DNA from: Solitalea canadensis DSM 3403
GTDB taxonomy: Bacteria; Bacteroidota; Bacteroidia; Sphingobacteriales; Sphingobacteriaceae
Direction of reading: 5' to 3'
Assembly (NCBI RefSeq): GCF_000242635.2
Contig: NC_017770.1
Location: 3,174,669-3,238,668 of the forward strand
Length of the DNA stretch: 64,000 nt
Shown here: one piece after another, positions 43,196-52,134 of the stretch
Numbering within the stretch: the stretch's first letter is position 1
How the letters are laid out: each line of letters begins with the position of its first letter
Position numbers and translations under genes: made by a program
Notes under the pieces: model-generated
What the model saw: only the letters and a program-made list of their open reading frames with translations
What the model was told of the DNA's origin: nothing
Databases searched by the model: none

Positions 43196-44224
43196 ATGCA
43201 ACGCGAAAAACTGCCAACAATAAAAGAGATTGCTAAACGATTAAAAGTTTCCACTTCAACCGTTTCAAGAGCTTTACATAATCATCCGAGTATTGGGTAC
43301 ACGACAACGATGCGGGTACACAAGATTGCACAGGAAATTGGTTATGAACCTAACAAAACTGCTATTTTATTTAAGCAACGTAAGACATTTACGATTGGAG
43401 TGTTGCTTCCAAATCTTTCGGAAGATTTTTTTTCAGCAGCAATAAGCGGAATTGAGGATTTTGCTGCAACAAAAAATTACAATGTGCTTCTTGGACAATC
43501 ATTAGACGATCCTGAGCGCGAAAAACGTATTCTGGAAACGATGAAAACTCACCGGGTTGACGGCATGATAGTTTCTATCTCCAAAAACACCGATAATTAT
43601 GAGCATTTTGAACAGTTGAAGAAATACCATATTCCAATCGTGTTTTTTGATCGTATTCCTGAGAAAGAAGCTATCAATTATGTTGCGTGTAATCTTGAAT
43701 CGGGGATGTTGCAGGCACTTAATTTATTAATAGAGCAAGGTCATACCAGAATTGGTTTGATAACCGGACCTGAACAACTTATTGCCAGTGCTCAACGCCG
43801 CGAAATTTATATAAAAGGCTTGCAAGAGAAGAACATTCAACTGGATGAAAAATTGATTGTTTCATCGGGTTTATCCAAAGAAGAAAATCACAAAGCAACG
43901 AAGAAGCTTCTTTCAGCAAAAAAACGTCCGACCGCTATTATTACTTTTAACGACTACGTAGCATTAGATGCCATTGCCGAAGCAAAGAAACTCGGACTGA
44001 CAATCAATAAAGATGTTTGTTTTGTGAGTTTCGCCAATTTACCGATTTGGGAATACATGGATAGTCGTCCGATCGCTTCCATTGAACAATTCCCTTATAA
44101 ACAGGGCGAAAAAGCAACTGAAATTTTGTTTTCTGTTTTAGAAGGAGATGATTCTATGGATGAAGAGACTGAAACTCCCGAAAATCAGGTAATTTTTGAT
44201 TCAGAGATGCGATTACATTTTTAA
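43196..44224 (+). CDS. LacI-family transcriptional regulator (PUL 2)
   Basis: The 342-residue protein has the LacI DNA-binding domain (LPTIKEIAKRLKVSTSTVSR at about 5-25, hinge near YEPNKTAILFKQRKT) and a periplasmic-binding-protein-like effector domain (TIGVLLPNLSEDFFSAAISG, HRVDGMIVSISKNT, GLITGPEQLIASAQR). The family binds palindromic operators with a central CG and is released, or in some cases recruited, by sugar. Two such palindromes (core CAAACGTTTG) lie 3 kb downstream between GH109 and susC, so this protein is the likely regulator of PUL 2. It is transcribed alone. Confidence 0.92.
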   Translation: MQREKLPTIKEIAKRLKVSTSTVSRALHNHPSIGYTTTMRVHKIAQEIGYEPNKTAILFKQRKTFTIGVLLPNLSEDFFSAAISGIEDFAATKNYNVLLGQSLDDPEREKRILETMKTHRVDGMIVSISKNTDNYEHFEQLKKYHIPIVFFDRIPEKEAINYVACNLESGMLQALNLLIEQGHTRIGLITGPEQLIASAQRREIYIKGLQEKNIQLDEKLIVSSGLSKEENHKATKKLLSAKKRPTAIITFNDYVALDAIAEAKKLGLTINKDVCFVSFANLPIWEYMDSRPIASIEQFPYKQGEKATEILFSVLEGDDSMDEETETPENQVIFDSEMRLHF

Positions 44225-44271
44225 ATAATTCAATCCTATATAGCTATTCAAATCCGTTGACTGAAGTCAAC

Positions 44272-44437
44272 GGCAATGAAGCCCTATCAATTCGATAAAT
44301 ATTCCATAAGAAATGACTTCATTACCATCTGCTTTAGCTGACGGAACAGGGTGCAAGGCAATGAAGCTCTTATCAATTCGAAAATGGAATCTTCCATAAG
44401 GAAATGACATCATTGCCGTCTGCTTTAGCTTACGAGG
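44272..44437. repeat. Two tandem copies of an 80-bp GGCAATGAAG repeat after lacI
   Basis: Copy 1 (44272-44345) and copy 2 (44357-44437) share GGCAATGAAGC, TATCAATTCGA, TTCCATAAG, AAATGACTTCATT and CTGCTTTAGCT. A perfect CCGTTGACT/AGTCAACGG hairpin (44254-44273) precedes copy 1. Each copy folds on itself (CAATGAAG with CTTCATTG). It lies between lacI and the convergent DUF3472 gene. Confidence 0.55.
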
Positions 44438-44449
44438 CAAATAAATGCT

Positions 44450-45790
44450 TTATGGTAGCTTGCTAAAATCTATTTCCGGTTTTACTTTTTGGGGGACACG
44501 GTCAAACGCTTCATTCAATTTTACAAAATCACTAAAGAAGCCGCCATTACGTAAAAAGAAAGCATTTTTTGATGTGGCTAATCCTCCGGCATAGTCTTGT
44601 CTAAACCCTTTTCTTGCTGTAAGATCACCCGTAAACTTTGCATTGGTTAATTCATTCCAATTTCCTTTTGTATCACAAACCCATTGATTACCATAGTGAG
44701 CCATTCGGTCAACATTCCCCATTTCCGGATCAAAATTCTCCAGGAATGAGTGCAACCTTGTTAAATAAGTGTGAGTTTGCGGACGTTTAAAACTGGCGAT
44801 TAATAACCATTTTCCTTTTTTAGGATCAAAGAAATAAGAGGTGTAAACCGTATGAGATGGATCTACAGGAGTAGCATGTGTTAAAAAGCGATAAGTTTGT
44901 CCGGCCTCCCAGTTATACACCAGATAACTTTGTCCACCCGAACCCTCATTACCAAACTCACCCGTTTTAACATTCGCGCCTTTCTTTAACAGTACAATTT
45001 TCATGCTATCAGGAATTGCCGTCGGATCATCGGTATGAAAAGGACTCCATACAGAAAAAAGTATCCTACGTTCCGTTGGTGAATTTACCTGTATGCCAAA
45101 ATAGCCTTCCTTAAAGCCATTTGCCATAAAATAAGAGCCAATAGGGTCTTTACCTTTCGGAATCGTAATTTCATTATAAAACCATTCAATTTGCTGGCTT
45201 ATCTTTTCCGGAACTTCATAATTAAGATGTACTGACGGCCCCCTGCGTCCCCAGTAAAAATAATTATCCTTATTATCCTGTGTATAAACAGCCCCTGATT
45301 CAACAGGCATTCCGCTGATTGCTATGGAAGATACATCAGCAAAGCATTTTCCTGTTTTGGAAATGCCCTGCAAACGAATGGCAAAGTAACCGGCTTTTTT
45401 AAGAACAAATGTGCCTACTTTCCGCATATCGTATGAAGAATTCTTTGCTTCCAGTATCGTTGAGGTGCCGGCAACCTCTACTTTTATTTTACTGCTACCT
45501 TTAAGTACTTTTAAATTTAACGCAACAGTTATTTCCCCAGCCTTTGGTGCAAAAACATAGGTACTTACAATACTTTCCTTCGATTGCCAATTTGAAAGCC
45601 CATTTTCATCTATCTGCGCTTTATTACCTGTTAAATTATTGGTAATCCAACTATTGCCACCGATTGGAACTGTAATGGCAGGAATAGTTTCTTTGGGGTA
45701 AAAGCTTTTTACCGCTCTACCTGGAGCCGCAAAGGTTAAAACCGGCAATAATAGAATTCCGGCAATCAAGGTTATTTTTTGTAAATACAT
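44450..45790 (-). CDS. DUF5077/DUF3472 domain exported protein
   Basis: The 446-residue product has a signal peptide (about 1-21, ending TFAAP). The N-terminal module (about 35-160) is a DUF5077-type carbohydrate-binding-like sandwich (VPIGGNSWITNN, AGEITVALNLKVLKGSSKI) and the C-terminal module (about 175-440) is DUF3472 (YYWGRRGPSVHLNYEVPE, SPTERRILFSVWSPFHTDDP, THATPVDPSHTVYTSYF). The pair is found in Bacteroidota next to glycan-degradation genes; catalytic activity has not been assigned to the family as far as I know. It follows 102 bp after the GH109 gene and belongs to the minus arm of PUL 2. Confidence 0.85.
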   Translation of the reverse strand: MYLQKITLIAGILLLPVLTFAAPGRAVKSFYPKETIPAITVPIGGNSWITNNLTGNKAQIDENGLSNWQSKESIVSTYVFAPKAGEITVALNLKVLKGSSKIKVEVAGTSTILEAKNSSYDMRKVGTFVLKKAGYFAIRLQGISKTGKCFADVSSIAISGMPVESGAVYTQDNKDNYFYWGRRGPSVHLNYEVPEKISQQIEWFYNEITIPKGKDPIGSYFMANGFKEGYFGIQVNSPTERRILFSVWSPFHTDDPTAIPDSMKIVLLKKGANVKTGEFGNEGSGGQSYLVYNWEAGQTYRFLTHATPVDPSHTVYTSYFFDPKKGKWLLIASFKRPQTHTYLTRLHSFLENFDPEMGNVDRMAHYGNQWVCDTKGNWNELTNAKFTGDLTARKGFRQDYAGGLATSKNAFFLRNGGFFSDFVKLNEAFDRVPQKVKPEIDFSKLP

Positions 45791-45891
45791 TTGATTTAAG
45801 ATTGAGAGAAGTGAATGGAAAACCTATATCTCCGGCTCTTTAGAGAGCCGGATCACATAGTCTGTTAACCAATTTATGGGGGGATTACTGA

Positions 45892-47241
45892 TTAGAAACC
45901 GCTATCGTCTAACGCAAATGTATTTTTCTTAGTTTTCCATTTGCCGCGGGTAAAGTCAGGAAACTCTTGCGGAGTATTTCCTTCAAGGATTGATTTTTCA
46001 GACAGCGGTGTAATTACACTCATTGTTACTGAATCATAAACATCAATCGGGGTTTGTTTTTTCTGTTTTACAGCTTGGATAAATGCATTAAACACAAACC
46101 AATCCATACCACCATGTCCGGCACCTTCGGCTTCTGTTGAGTATTTCTTCCAAAGTGGATGATCGTATTTATCGAACCATTGCTGAGCAGGGTCCCAACC
46201 GTGAGCCTTGGACTCATGTTCAATATGAACTGATTTATTTACATCCATCCAAATTCCTTTCGTTCCCTGTACACGGAATCCAATTGAGTATGGACGAGGT
46301 AAGTGTGTATCATGGCTGATTAACACTGTTTCTCCATTTGCACAATTTAACATGGTGGTAACTACATCACCGTTTTTATAATTGATCTTCGAGTTTTTAT
46401 GTCCCGGAGCTTGCTCTTCAACATAAGCAGCCAAACCTTTTGCTTTTGACGAGAAAGAAACAAGGTTAGTAAAACGGTTTCCACGGTTAATATCAATGTA
46501 TTGCATCATCGGGCCTACTCCATGCGTTGGATAAAGATCTCCCTGACGATCCACGTTGTATTGCGTACGCCATTGAGCTTCACTCATTGAATTGGCCTGA
46601 CCAAACTCTACACCGCCGCCATAAGGTTGTTTTCCATTATTGAATAACACCTGGCGAAGATCATGCTGATAACCACCTTCCAAGTGTACGATCTCTCCGA
46701 ATAAACCTTGGCGAACCATGTTCAATGCTGCCAACACATCTCGGCGATAACAAACATTTTCAAGTGTCATATACGGAATGCCTGTTTTTTCTGAGGTATC
46801 AACTATATCCCAGTGATCTTGAACGGTTAAACCGGCAATAACCTCACAACCCACATATTTACCGGCAAGCATTGTATCGATTGCCTGATCGCGGTGAAAC
46901 TCCCATGGAGTTGAAATGATTACTGCATCAATATCTTTTCTGGCGATCAGCTTTTTATAAGCATCTAATCCGCCTGTATATTCAACAGGAAGTTTCTTTC
47001 CTGCTTTTTTAAATAATTCACGACATCCGCTCAAAGCCCACTCCTGTAAATCACAAACTGCCACAATTTCAACATCATTACGAAGCAAACCCTCCTGGAT
47101 ATGATTTTGGCCTCTTAAACCAACACCAATATAACCCAGCCTTACTTTGTCATTATCCTTTCCGAAAAGCATCCCCGACGGAAGGATCGTTAGACCTGCG
47201 GCTGCAAGCGCAGTATTTTTTATAAAGTCTCTACGAAGCAT
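45892..47241 (-). CDS. GH109-type NAD-dependent alpha-N-acetylgalactosaminidase (Gfo/Idh/MocA fold)
   Basis: The 449-residue protein has a Gfo/Idh/MocA dinucleotide fold and the features of glycoside hydrolase family 109, which uses tightly bound NAD to cleave terminal alpha-GalNAc by oxidation-elimination. RLGYIGVGLRGQNH binds NAD, and IISTPWEFHRDQA, NVCYRRDVLAALNMV, YPTHGVGPMMQYIDINRGN and MDWFVFNAF are family signatures. A twin-arginine signal (LRRDFIKNTALAAAG) exports it folded with cofactor. I start it at the ATG giving that RR leader, not at the upstream frame start at 47292. The susC, susD and kinase genes of the locus fit GalNAc release. Confidence 0.88.
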   Translation of the reverse strand: MLRRDFIKNTALAAAGLTILPSGMLFGKDNDKVRLGYIGVGLRGQNHIQEGLLRNDVEIVAVCDLQEWALSGCRELFKKAGKKLPVEYTGGLDAYKKLIARKDIDAVIISTPWEFHRDQAIDTMLAGKYVGCEVIAGLTVQDHWDIVDTSEKTGIPYMTLENVCYRRDVLAALNMVRQGLFGEIVHLEGGYQHDLRQVLFNNGKQPYGGGVEFGQANSMSEAQWRTQYNVDRQGDLYPTHGVGPMMQYIDINRGNRFTNLVSFSSKAKGLAAYVEEQAPGHKNSKINYKNGDVVTTMLNCANGETVLISHDTHLPRPYSIGFRVQGTKGIWMDVNKSVHIEHESKAHGWDPAQQWFDKYDHPLWKKYSTEAEGAGHGGMDWFVFNAFIQAVKQKKQTPIDVYDSVTMSVITPLSEKSILEGNTPQEFPDFTRGKWKTKKNTFALDDSGF

Positions 47242-47322
47242 ATAATAAAAAAGTTTAGAGTGATAAGCCTCATTCCGAGGGCTCACAAACAAACATATAA
47301 AATTGTAAAGCGAAAAAAATTA

Positions 47323-47336
47323 CGCAAACGTTTGTG
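47323..47336 (+). promoter_or_regulatory. LacI-type operator 1
   Basis: CGCAAACGTTTGTG, a palindrome centred on CG, is the classic LacI-family site. It lies 82 bp upstream of the GH109 start and is almost identical to the second site. Confidence 0.7.
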
Positions 47337-47354
47337 TAAAAAAATAAAAAATTA

Positions 47355-47368
47355 CGCAAACGTTTGCC
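47355..47368 (+). promoter_or_regulatory. LacI-type operator 2
   Basis: CGCAAACGTTTGCC contains the perfect 12-bp palindrome GCAAACGTTTGC. Its centre is 32 bp, about three helical turns, from operator 1, a spacing that suits cooperative or tetrameric binding. Confidence 0.72.
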
Positions 47369-47508
47369 TTGCTCCCACCCCCTTGCAGGTTTAATACAAA
47401 TATGCATCTTGCTTAACAATCAGGACATTTTGGTTTTTATAACAGCACGAAATTGAAACCATAAGTCCTTAATAATGAAGAAGAAAAAAACAACCAACTA
47501 TCAATATC

Positions 47509-50508
47509 ATGAACAAATTATTGCTTAAACTAATTTGCCTTTGCCTCCTACTCTGCAGCTATGTTGCAAGCGGGCAAACTGTGCAATTGAAGGGAACTGT
47601 ATCAGATGCAGCAGGTCCTCTTCCAGGAGTAACTGTTTCGGTAAAAAACTCGACAACAGGAGCTCAAACAGATAATAATGGAAAGTTTACGCTTTCTGTT
47701 CCGTCCAACGCAACATTAGTTTTTAAACTAATTGGCTATACAGAACAGGAAGTTGCCTTAAATGGTCGTTCTGAGTTAAAGATAACACTTAAGGAAGACT
47801 CTAAGCAACTCGAAGAAGTTGTAGTAATGGGTTATACAAGTACTCAATCCGGAAAGGTATCAGGATCGGTAGCGGTGGTAAAAGCAGAGGAACTTCGTGA
47901 TGTAACCACTAGTGATGTAGATAAAATGTTGCAAGGTAAAGTGAGTGGTGTATTTGTAGGAAATGGCAGCGGCCAGCCGGGTGAAAAACCTACCATCCGT
48001 ATTCGTGGTAATGGTACCGTAACTGCAGGAGCAGACCCATTATACGTAGTAGATGGTATTATTGGTGGTATTCCTAATCCTAATGATGTAGAATCAGTTA
48101 CCGTACTGAAAGATGCAGCAGCCACAACATTGTACGGAGCCAGAGCTTCAAACGGTGTGGTTGTTATTACTACTAAAAGAGGTAAAGCTGGTAAAACCAA
48201 CTTTGATTTCAGAATTAACGGTGGTTTTGCACAACTGAATAATGGAAAGTTTGAATTGATGAACTCAACGCAACTGTATGACACGTATGCAAAAGCTTTA
48301 GCTGCAGCGTATACAGGCAATCCATCTGGTTTAAATGCTTACATTGAAAATCTATTACCATCGTCGCGCAAAAACGTAAATACCGACTGGCAAGATGTTG
48401 CCTTCAGAAACGGTATTAATACTAACTATGAGCTTGGCATTAATGGAGGTAGTGAAAAAACTCGTTTCTACCTTGGTGGTAATTATTATAAAGAAGAAGG
48501 TATTGTAGTAGGTTCAGGGATTGATCGTTATAGTTTCCGCTTAAACATGGATCATAACATCAATGATAAATTTAAACTATCAGGAAATATTGCGAGCACA
48601 TTTCAAAACAAAGAAAATAGCAGTCCTGATGCCGCACTTTATCAATCTTACACCAATTTACCTTGGGACAGAGCTTTTGACGACAATGGAGTTCCAATAG
48701 ACCCTAATACTGCCCCTGAATGGTTTGGTCGCGATTTTTCAAATTTTGCGTTTGAACGTCAATACAATTACAACAAGAGTAGAGACCTTAATTTTGAAGG
48801 TGTAATTAAAGGTGAGTACTTCTTTACCAACTGGTTATCGTTTTCAACATCGAACCGTGCGGAGTTAGGTAATGGGTTCAATGAAAATTACAATGATATC
48901 CGCTCTACTTCAGGAAGTTACACCAATGGCTACTTATATAATTATAACAGTGATTACCGTACTTATTTAACGTCGAACTTGTTAAAGTTTAACCGTACGT
49001 TCAACAATCACCAGATCGACGCTTTATTGGGACAAGAGTATCAATATAATACCGATCAGTACAGTGATGTAACTATGAATGGTTTACTGCCAACGCTTGA
49101 TGTATTAAGCACAGGAGCGCAAGTGGTAAACTCAACCGGATTAAAAAACACTAGCAAATTCTTATCATTCTTCTTACAAGGAAACTATAACTACAAAGGA
49201 AAATACTTCTTCACCTCGTCATTCAGAAGAGATGGTTCTTCTCGTTTCGGAAGTAACAACCCTTATGCTAACTTCTACGCATTTGGAGGTTCATGGATCG
49301 CATCGGAAGAAGATTTCATGAAAGATATTTCATTTATCAACTTATTAAAAGTTCGTACCAGCTATGGTACTACCGGTAACGCTGAAATCAGACAATATGT
49401 TAACGGGTCTTATTCGTTGAATAATTATGGAGGAATTGGATATTACAAGGTGGATGCATCTTACAATGACATGACTGCAGCCTACCCTTTCCAATTGGAA
49501 AACAAAGATCTTACCTGGGAAAAAACAGCGTCGTTCGACTTTGGTATTGACCTAGGTGTATTAAACAATCGCATCAGCTTTACGGCCGATTATTACAACA
49601 AAAACACCAGCGATTTATTATTTAATGTTTTACAACCATCAAATGTGGGAATTGGTTCAAAAACGTTAAACGTTGGCAGTGTTAGAAACACGGGTATCGA
49701 ATTTGGTTTAGTAACCAGAAACTTTACCCGTGATTTTAAATGGGATACAGAGTTTAACATCTCATTCAATAAAAACAAGATCACCGAATTATATAACGAC
49801 CTTCCTTTTGCGTCAAACCAGGCTATTGGTAACCAACGTTTAATTGTTGGTCAGGATATGCATACCTGGTATATGCGCAAATGGGCTGGTGTAGATCCTG
49901 CAAATGGCGATCCTCTATGGGAAGTTGTAACCACCGACCCTCAGACTGGCAAACAAACCGTTACCACCACTAATACATACAGTAAAGCAACCTTACAAAC
50001 TGTTGGTACTTCAACTCCTGATTTCTTCGGAGGTTTACGCAATACCTTCTCCTACAAAGGCTTGGAACTAAATGCGTTCATCAATTTTGTATACGGTAAT
50101 GATATCTATAATGGAAACCGTGCATTATTTGATAGCGATGGTGCTTACAACACTTATAACATGATGCAACTGCAAGATGGCTGGAATCGTTGGGAAAAAC
50201 CAGGCGATATTGCTACGCATCCAAAATTGGTTAACGGAGGTAATAAAAATGCGCAACGACCTTCTTCTCGTTTCATTGAGGATGGCAGTTATTTACGTTT
50301 ACGTAACGTAACACTCTCTTACGCACTTAAAGAATCAATATCTAAACGTATCGGCGTTCGTTCTGCTAAATTTTCTATTGGTGCTGATAACTTATATACA
50401 TGGACCAAGTTTTCAGGAATTGATCCGGAGGTTGACGACAACGGTTCTGTTGGATTCAAATATCCATATTCAAGAAAATTCATTTTGGGCGTACAACTAG
50501 GTTTTTAA
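47509..50508 (+). CDS. SusC/RagA-family TonB-dependent transporter (PUL 2)
   Basis: The 999-residue outer-membrane transporter has a signal peptide (ends SGQ, about 23), a carboxypeptidase-regulatory-like domain (QLKGTVSDAAGPLPGVTVSV), a TonB-box-like stretch (QLEEVVVMGYTST), plug motifs (MLQGKVSGVFVGNGSGQPGE, IRIRGNGTVTAG, DAAATTLYGARASNGVVVIT) and a barrel ending PYSRKFILGVQLGF. There is no STN domain. It is divergent from GH109 with the two operators between, and heads the plus-strand arm of PUL 2. Confidence 0.95.
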   Translation: MNKLLLKLICLCLLLCSYVASGQTVQLKGTVSDAAGPLPGVTVSVKNSTTGAQTDNNGKFTLSVPSNATLVFKLIGYTEQEVALNGRSELKITLKEDSKQLEEVVVMGYTSTQSGKVSGSVAVVKAEELRDVTTSDVDKMLQGKVSGVFVGNGSGQPGEKPTIRIRGNGTVTAGADPLYVVDGIIGGIPNPNDVESVTVLKDAAATTLYGARASNGVVVITTKRGKAGKTNFDFRINGGFAQLNNGKFELMNSTQLYDTYAKALAAAYTGNPSGLNAYIENLLPSSRKNVNTDWQDVAFRNGINTNYELGINGGSEKTRFYLGGNYYKEEGIVVGSGIDRYSFRLNMDHNINDKFKLSGNIASTFQNKENSSPDAALYQSYTNLPWDRAFDDNGVPIDPNTAPEWFGRDFSNFAFERQYNYNKSRDLNFEGVIKGEYFFTNWLSFSTSNRAELGNGFNENYNDIRSTSGSYTNGYLYNYNSDYRTYLTSNLLKFNRTFNNHQIDALLGQEYQYNTDQYSDVTMNGLLPTLDVLSTGAQVVNSTGLKNTSKFLSFFLQGNYNYKGKYFFTSSFRRDGSSRFGSNNPYANFYAFGGSWIASEEDFMKDISFINLLKVRTSYGTTGNAEIRQYVNGSYSLNNYGGIGYYKVDASYNDMTAAYPFQLENKDLTWEKTASFDFGIDLGVLNNRISFTADYYNKNTSDLLFNVLQPSNVGIGSKTLNVGSVRNTGIEFGLVTRNFTRDFKWDTEFNISFNKNKITELYNDLPFASNQAIGNQRLIVGQDMHTWYMRKWAGVDPANGDPLWEVVTTDPQTGKQTVTTTNTYSKATLQTVGTSTPDFFGGLRNTFSYKGLELNAFINFVYGNDIYNGNRALFDSDGAYNTYNMMQLQDGWNRWEKPGDIATHPKLVNGGNKNAQRPSSRFIEDGSYLRLRNVTLSYALKESISKRIGVRSAKFSIGADNLYTWTKFSGIDPEVDDNGSVGFKYPYSRKFILGVQLGF

Positions 50509-50527
50509 CCATCTAAGAATTAAGACA

Positions 50528-51985
50528 ATGAAAAAAATATATTTACATCTGTTCAGCCTTAGCGTCCTGTTAATGGGAACTACTGCTTGTTCATTAAATG
50601 AGTTACCAACCGATGGCTTGCAAGATAATCAGGTAACTTCAACCGTACAGGGACTCACAGCTGCAACTGCCGGTAATTACTCGTTTGCGTTAAAACAGCA
50701 GTTCATCCGTAATCTTTATTATATGAATGAACTTCCGGGAGATAATGTAAGTTTAAGTGGAACTACTACTGATGCCTTATTTTATTCTTATACATATGGC
50801 CATTTACCTAACCAGCTTAACTCGTATGAGATATGGCAAGAGTGTTACCGCATAATAGCGGGAGCCAATAGACTGATCCCTAAGATTGACGAAAATGCAT
50901 CGGAAGAGTTTAGTCAATTAAAAGGCGAAAACATATTTCTACGGGCATGGGCTCACTTAATTTTAGTTGATCTTTTTGCAAAACCTTACACCTTACAAGG
51001 CGTAAACCCTGGTACTGAATTAGGTATTCCGGTAGTTTTGAGCTATAATCCTGATGAGAAGCCTGCACGTAATACATTGCAGGAAACCTACAATGCAATT
51101 GTTGCTGATCTCCTTAAATCAGCCGATTTAATGGGAAGTGATAAGAGTAGTGTTTACGCATCAAAAGAAGTTGCCTGGGCTTTATTATCGCGTGTGTACT
51201 TATACATGGGGCAAAATGATAAAGCAATCGAATACGCTGACAAAGTCATCAATTCAGATCGTTATGAACTGGACAATGCTGATAACTATAAAAAGTACTT
51301 CACCATTCAACCTGAAAACAACCCTGAGACCATTTTTGCCATTAAGTTTGCTCAGAAAAATGATTTAGGGTACGGAAGTATTGGCTCTATGTATAATGCT
51401 GATGGTGGATATGGAGAGCTGTACGCTTCAGTGCAATACATGAAGCTTTTAAACAAGCATCCGGAGGATTTACGTCACTCTTTCGTAGCTGTTCAATATA
51501 AAGCGGGTACTACAGATACTTTGAAAAGGAATGGCGATCCGAAAATTTTTGTTTTCAAATTTTCTAACCAGGGAGCAACCAGTTCTATGTCTTCGCCAGC
51601 TATTATCCGTTTAGCAGAAGTGTATTTGAACCGTGCAGAAGCTAATGCTAAATTAGGTAAGAATACTGAAGCTTTGGCAGATGTTAACACTATTCGTTCT
51701 CGCGCTGCGATTCCGGCGAGTGCATTATATACCACCGGCGATTTAAAAGGTCAGCCAAGTGTACTAGATGCCGTTTTAGAAGAACGTCAGCTTGAGCTTT
51801 CATTTGAAGGATTCCGCCCACGCGATTTGTTCAGAAACAACCGCACATTGGTTCGTGAATATCCTGGATTCCACCCATTAACAGACGGAACAAAACAAAT
51901 AATTCAACCAACCAATCCACGAATTATTCACCTAATACCAGAACAGGAGATTATTCTAAATCCTAATTTAAAACCTAACTTATAG
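50528..51985 (+). CDS. RagB/SusD-family glycan-binding lipoprotein (PUL 2)
   Basis: The 485-residue lipoprotein (GTTAC, Cys 21) is the SusD partner of the preceding SusC, 19 bp downstream. Family blocks are seen: NYSFALKQQFIRNLYYMNEL, YEIWQECYRIIAGANRLIPK, EFSQLKGENIFLRAWAHLIL followed by VDLFAKPYTL, SPAIIRLAEVYLNRAEANAK, and the C-terminal LEERQLELSFEGFRPRDLFR with the ending HLIPEQEIILNPNLKPN. It binds glycan at the cell surface and closes over the transporter. Confidence 0.93.
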   Translation: MKKIYLHLFSLSVLLMGTTACSLNELPTDGLQDNQVTSTVQGLTAATAGNYSFALKQQFIRNLYYMNELPGDNVSLSGTTTDALFYSYTYGHLPNQLNSYEIWQECYRIIAGANRLIPKIDENASEEFSQLKGENIFLRAWAHLILVDLFAKPYTLQGVNPGTELGIPVVLSYNPDEKPARNTLQETYNAIVADLLKSADLMGSDKSSVYASKEVAWALLSRVYLYMGQNDKAIEYADKVINSDRYELDNADNYKKYFTIQPENNPETIFAIKFAQKNDLGYGSIGSMYNADGGYGELYASVQYMKLLNKHPEDLRHSFVAVQYKAGTTDTLKRNGDPKIFVFKFSNQGATSSMSSPAIIRLAEVYLNRAEANAKLGKNTEALADVNTIRSRAAIPASALYTTGDLKGQPSVLDAVLEERQLELSFEGFRPRDLFRNNRTLVREYPGFHPLTDGTKQIIQPTNPRIIHLIPEQEIILNPNLKPNL

Positions 51986-52001
51986 GGAGATTTAGAGTTT
52001 A

Positions 52002-52047
52002 AGGATTAAGGTTCTTTTGTAAATTTACTGCACAGAACCTTAGTCCT
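52002..52047 (+). terminator. Hairpin after susD of PUL 2
   Basis: AGGATTAAGGTTC and GAACCTTAGTCCT form a 13-bp stem with one G-T pair and a 20-nt loop, 16 bp after the stop. No T-run follows, so this may be an attenuator or mRNA-stabilising hairpin before the kinase gene. Confidence 0.45.
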
Positions 52048-52134
52048 ACTCTTGAAGTGTGTTAAAAAATTAATTACACCAACGTTTTCAGGACATCTTA
52101 TTAACGCTCAATATTTATCAATAAATTCTGATTC

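Noticed and set aside
47844-48320. 158-codon minus-strand frame inside susC
   Set aside because: It lies antisense within a strongly conserved TonB-dependent transporter and its composition is that of a shadow frame.
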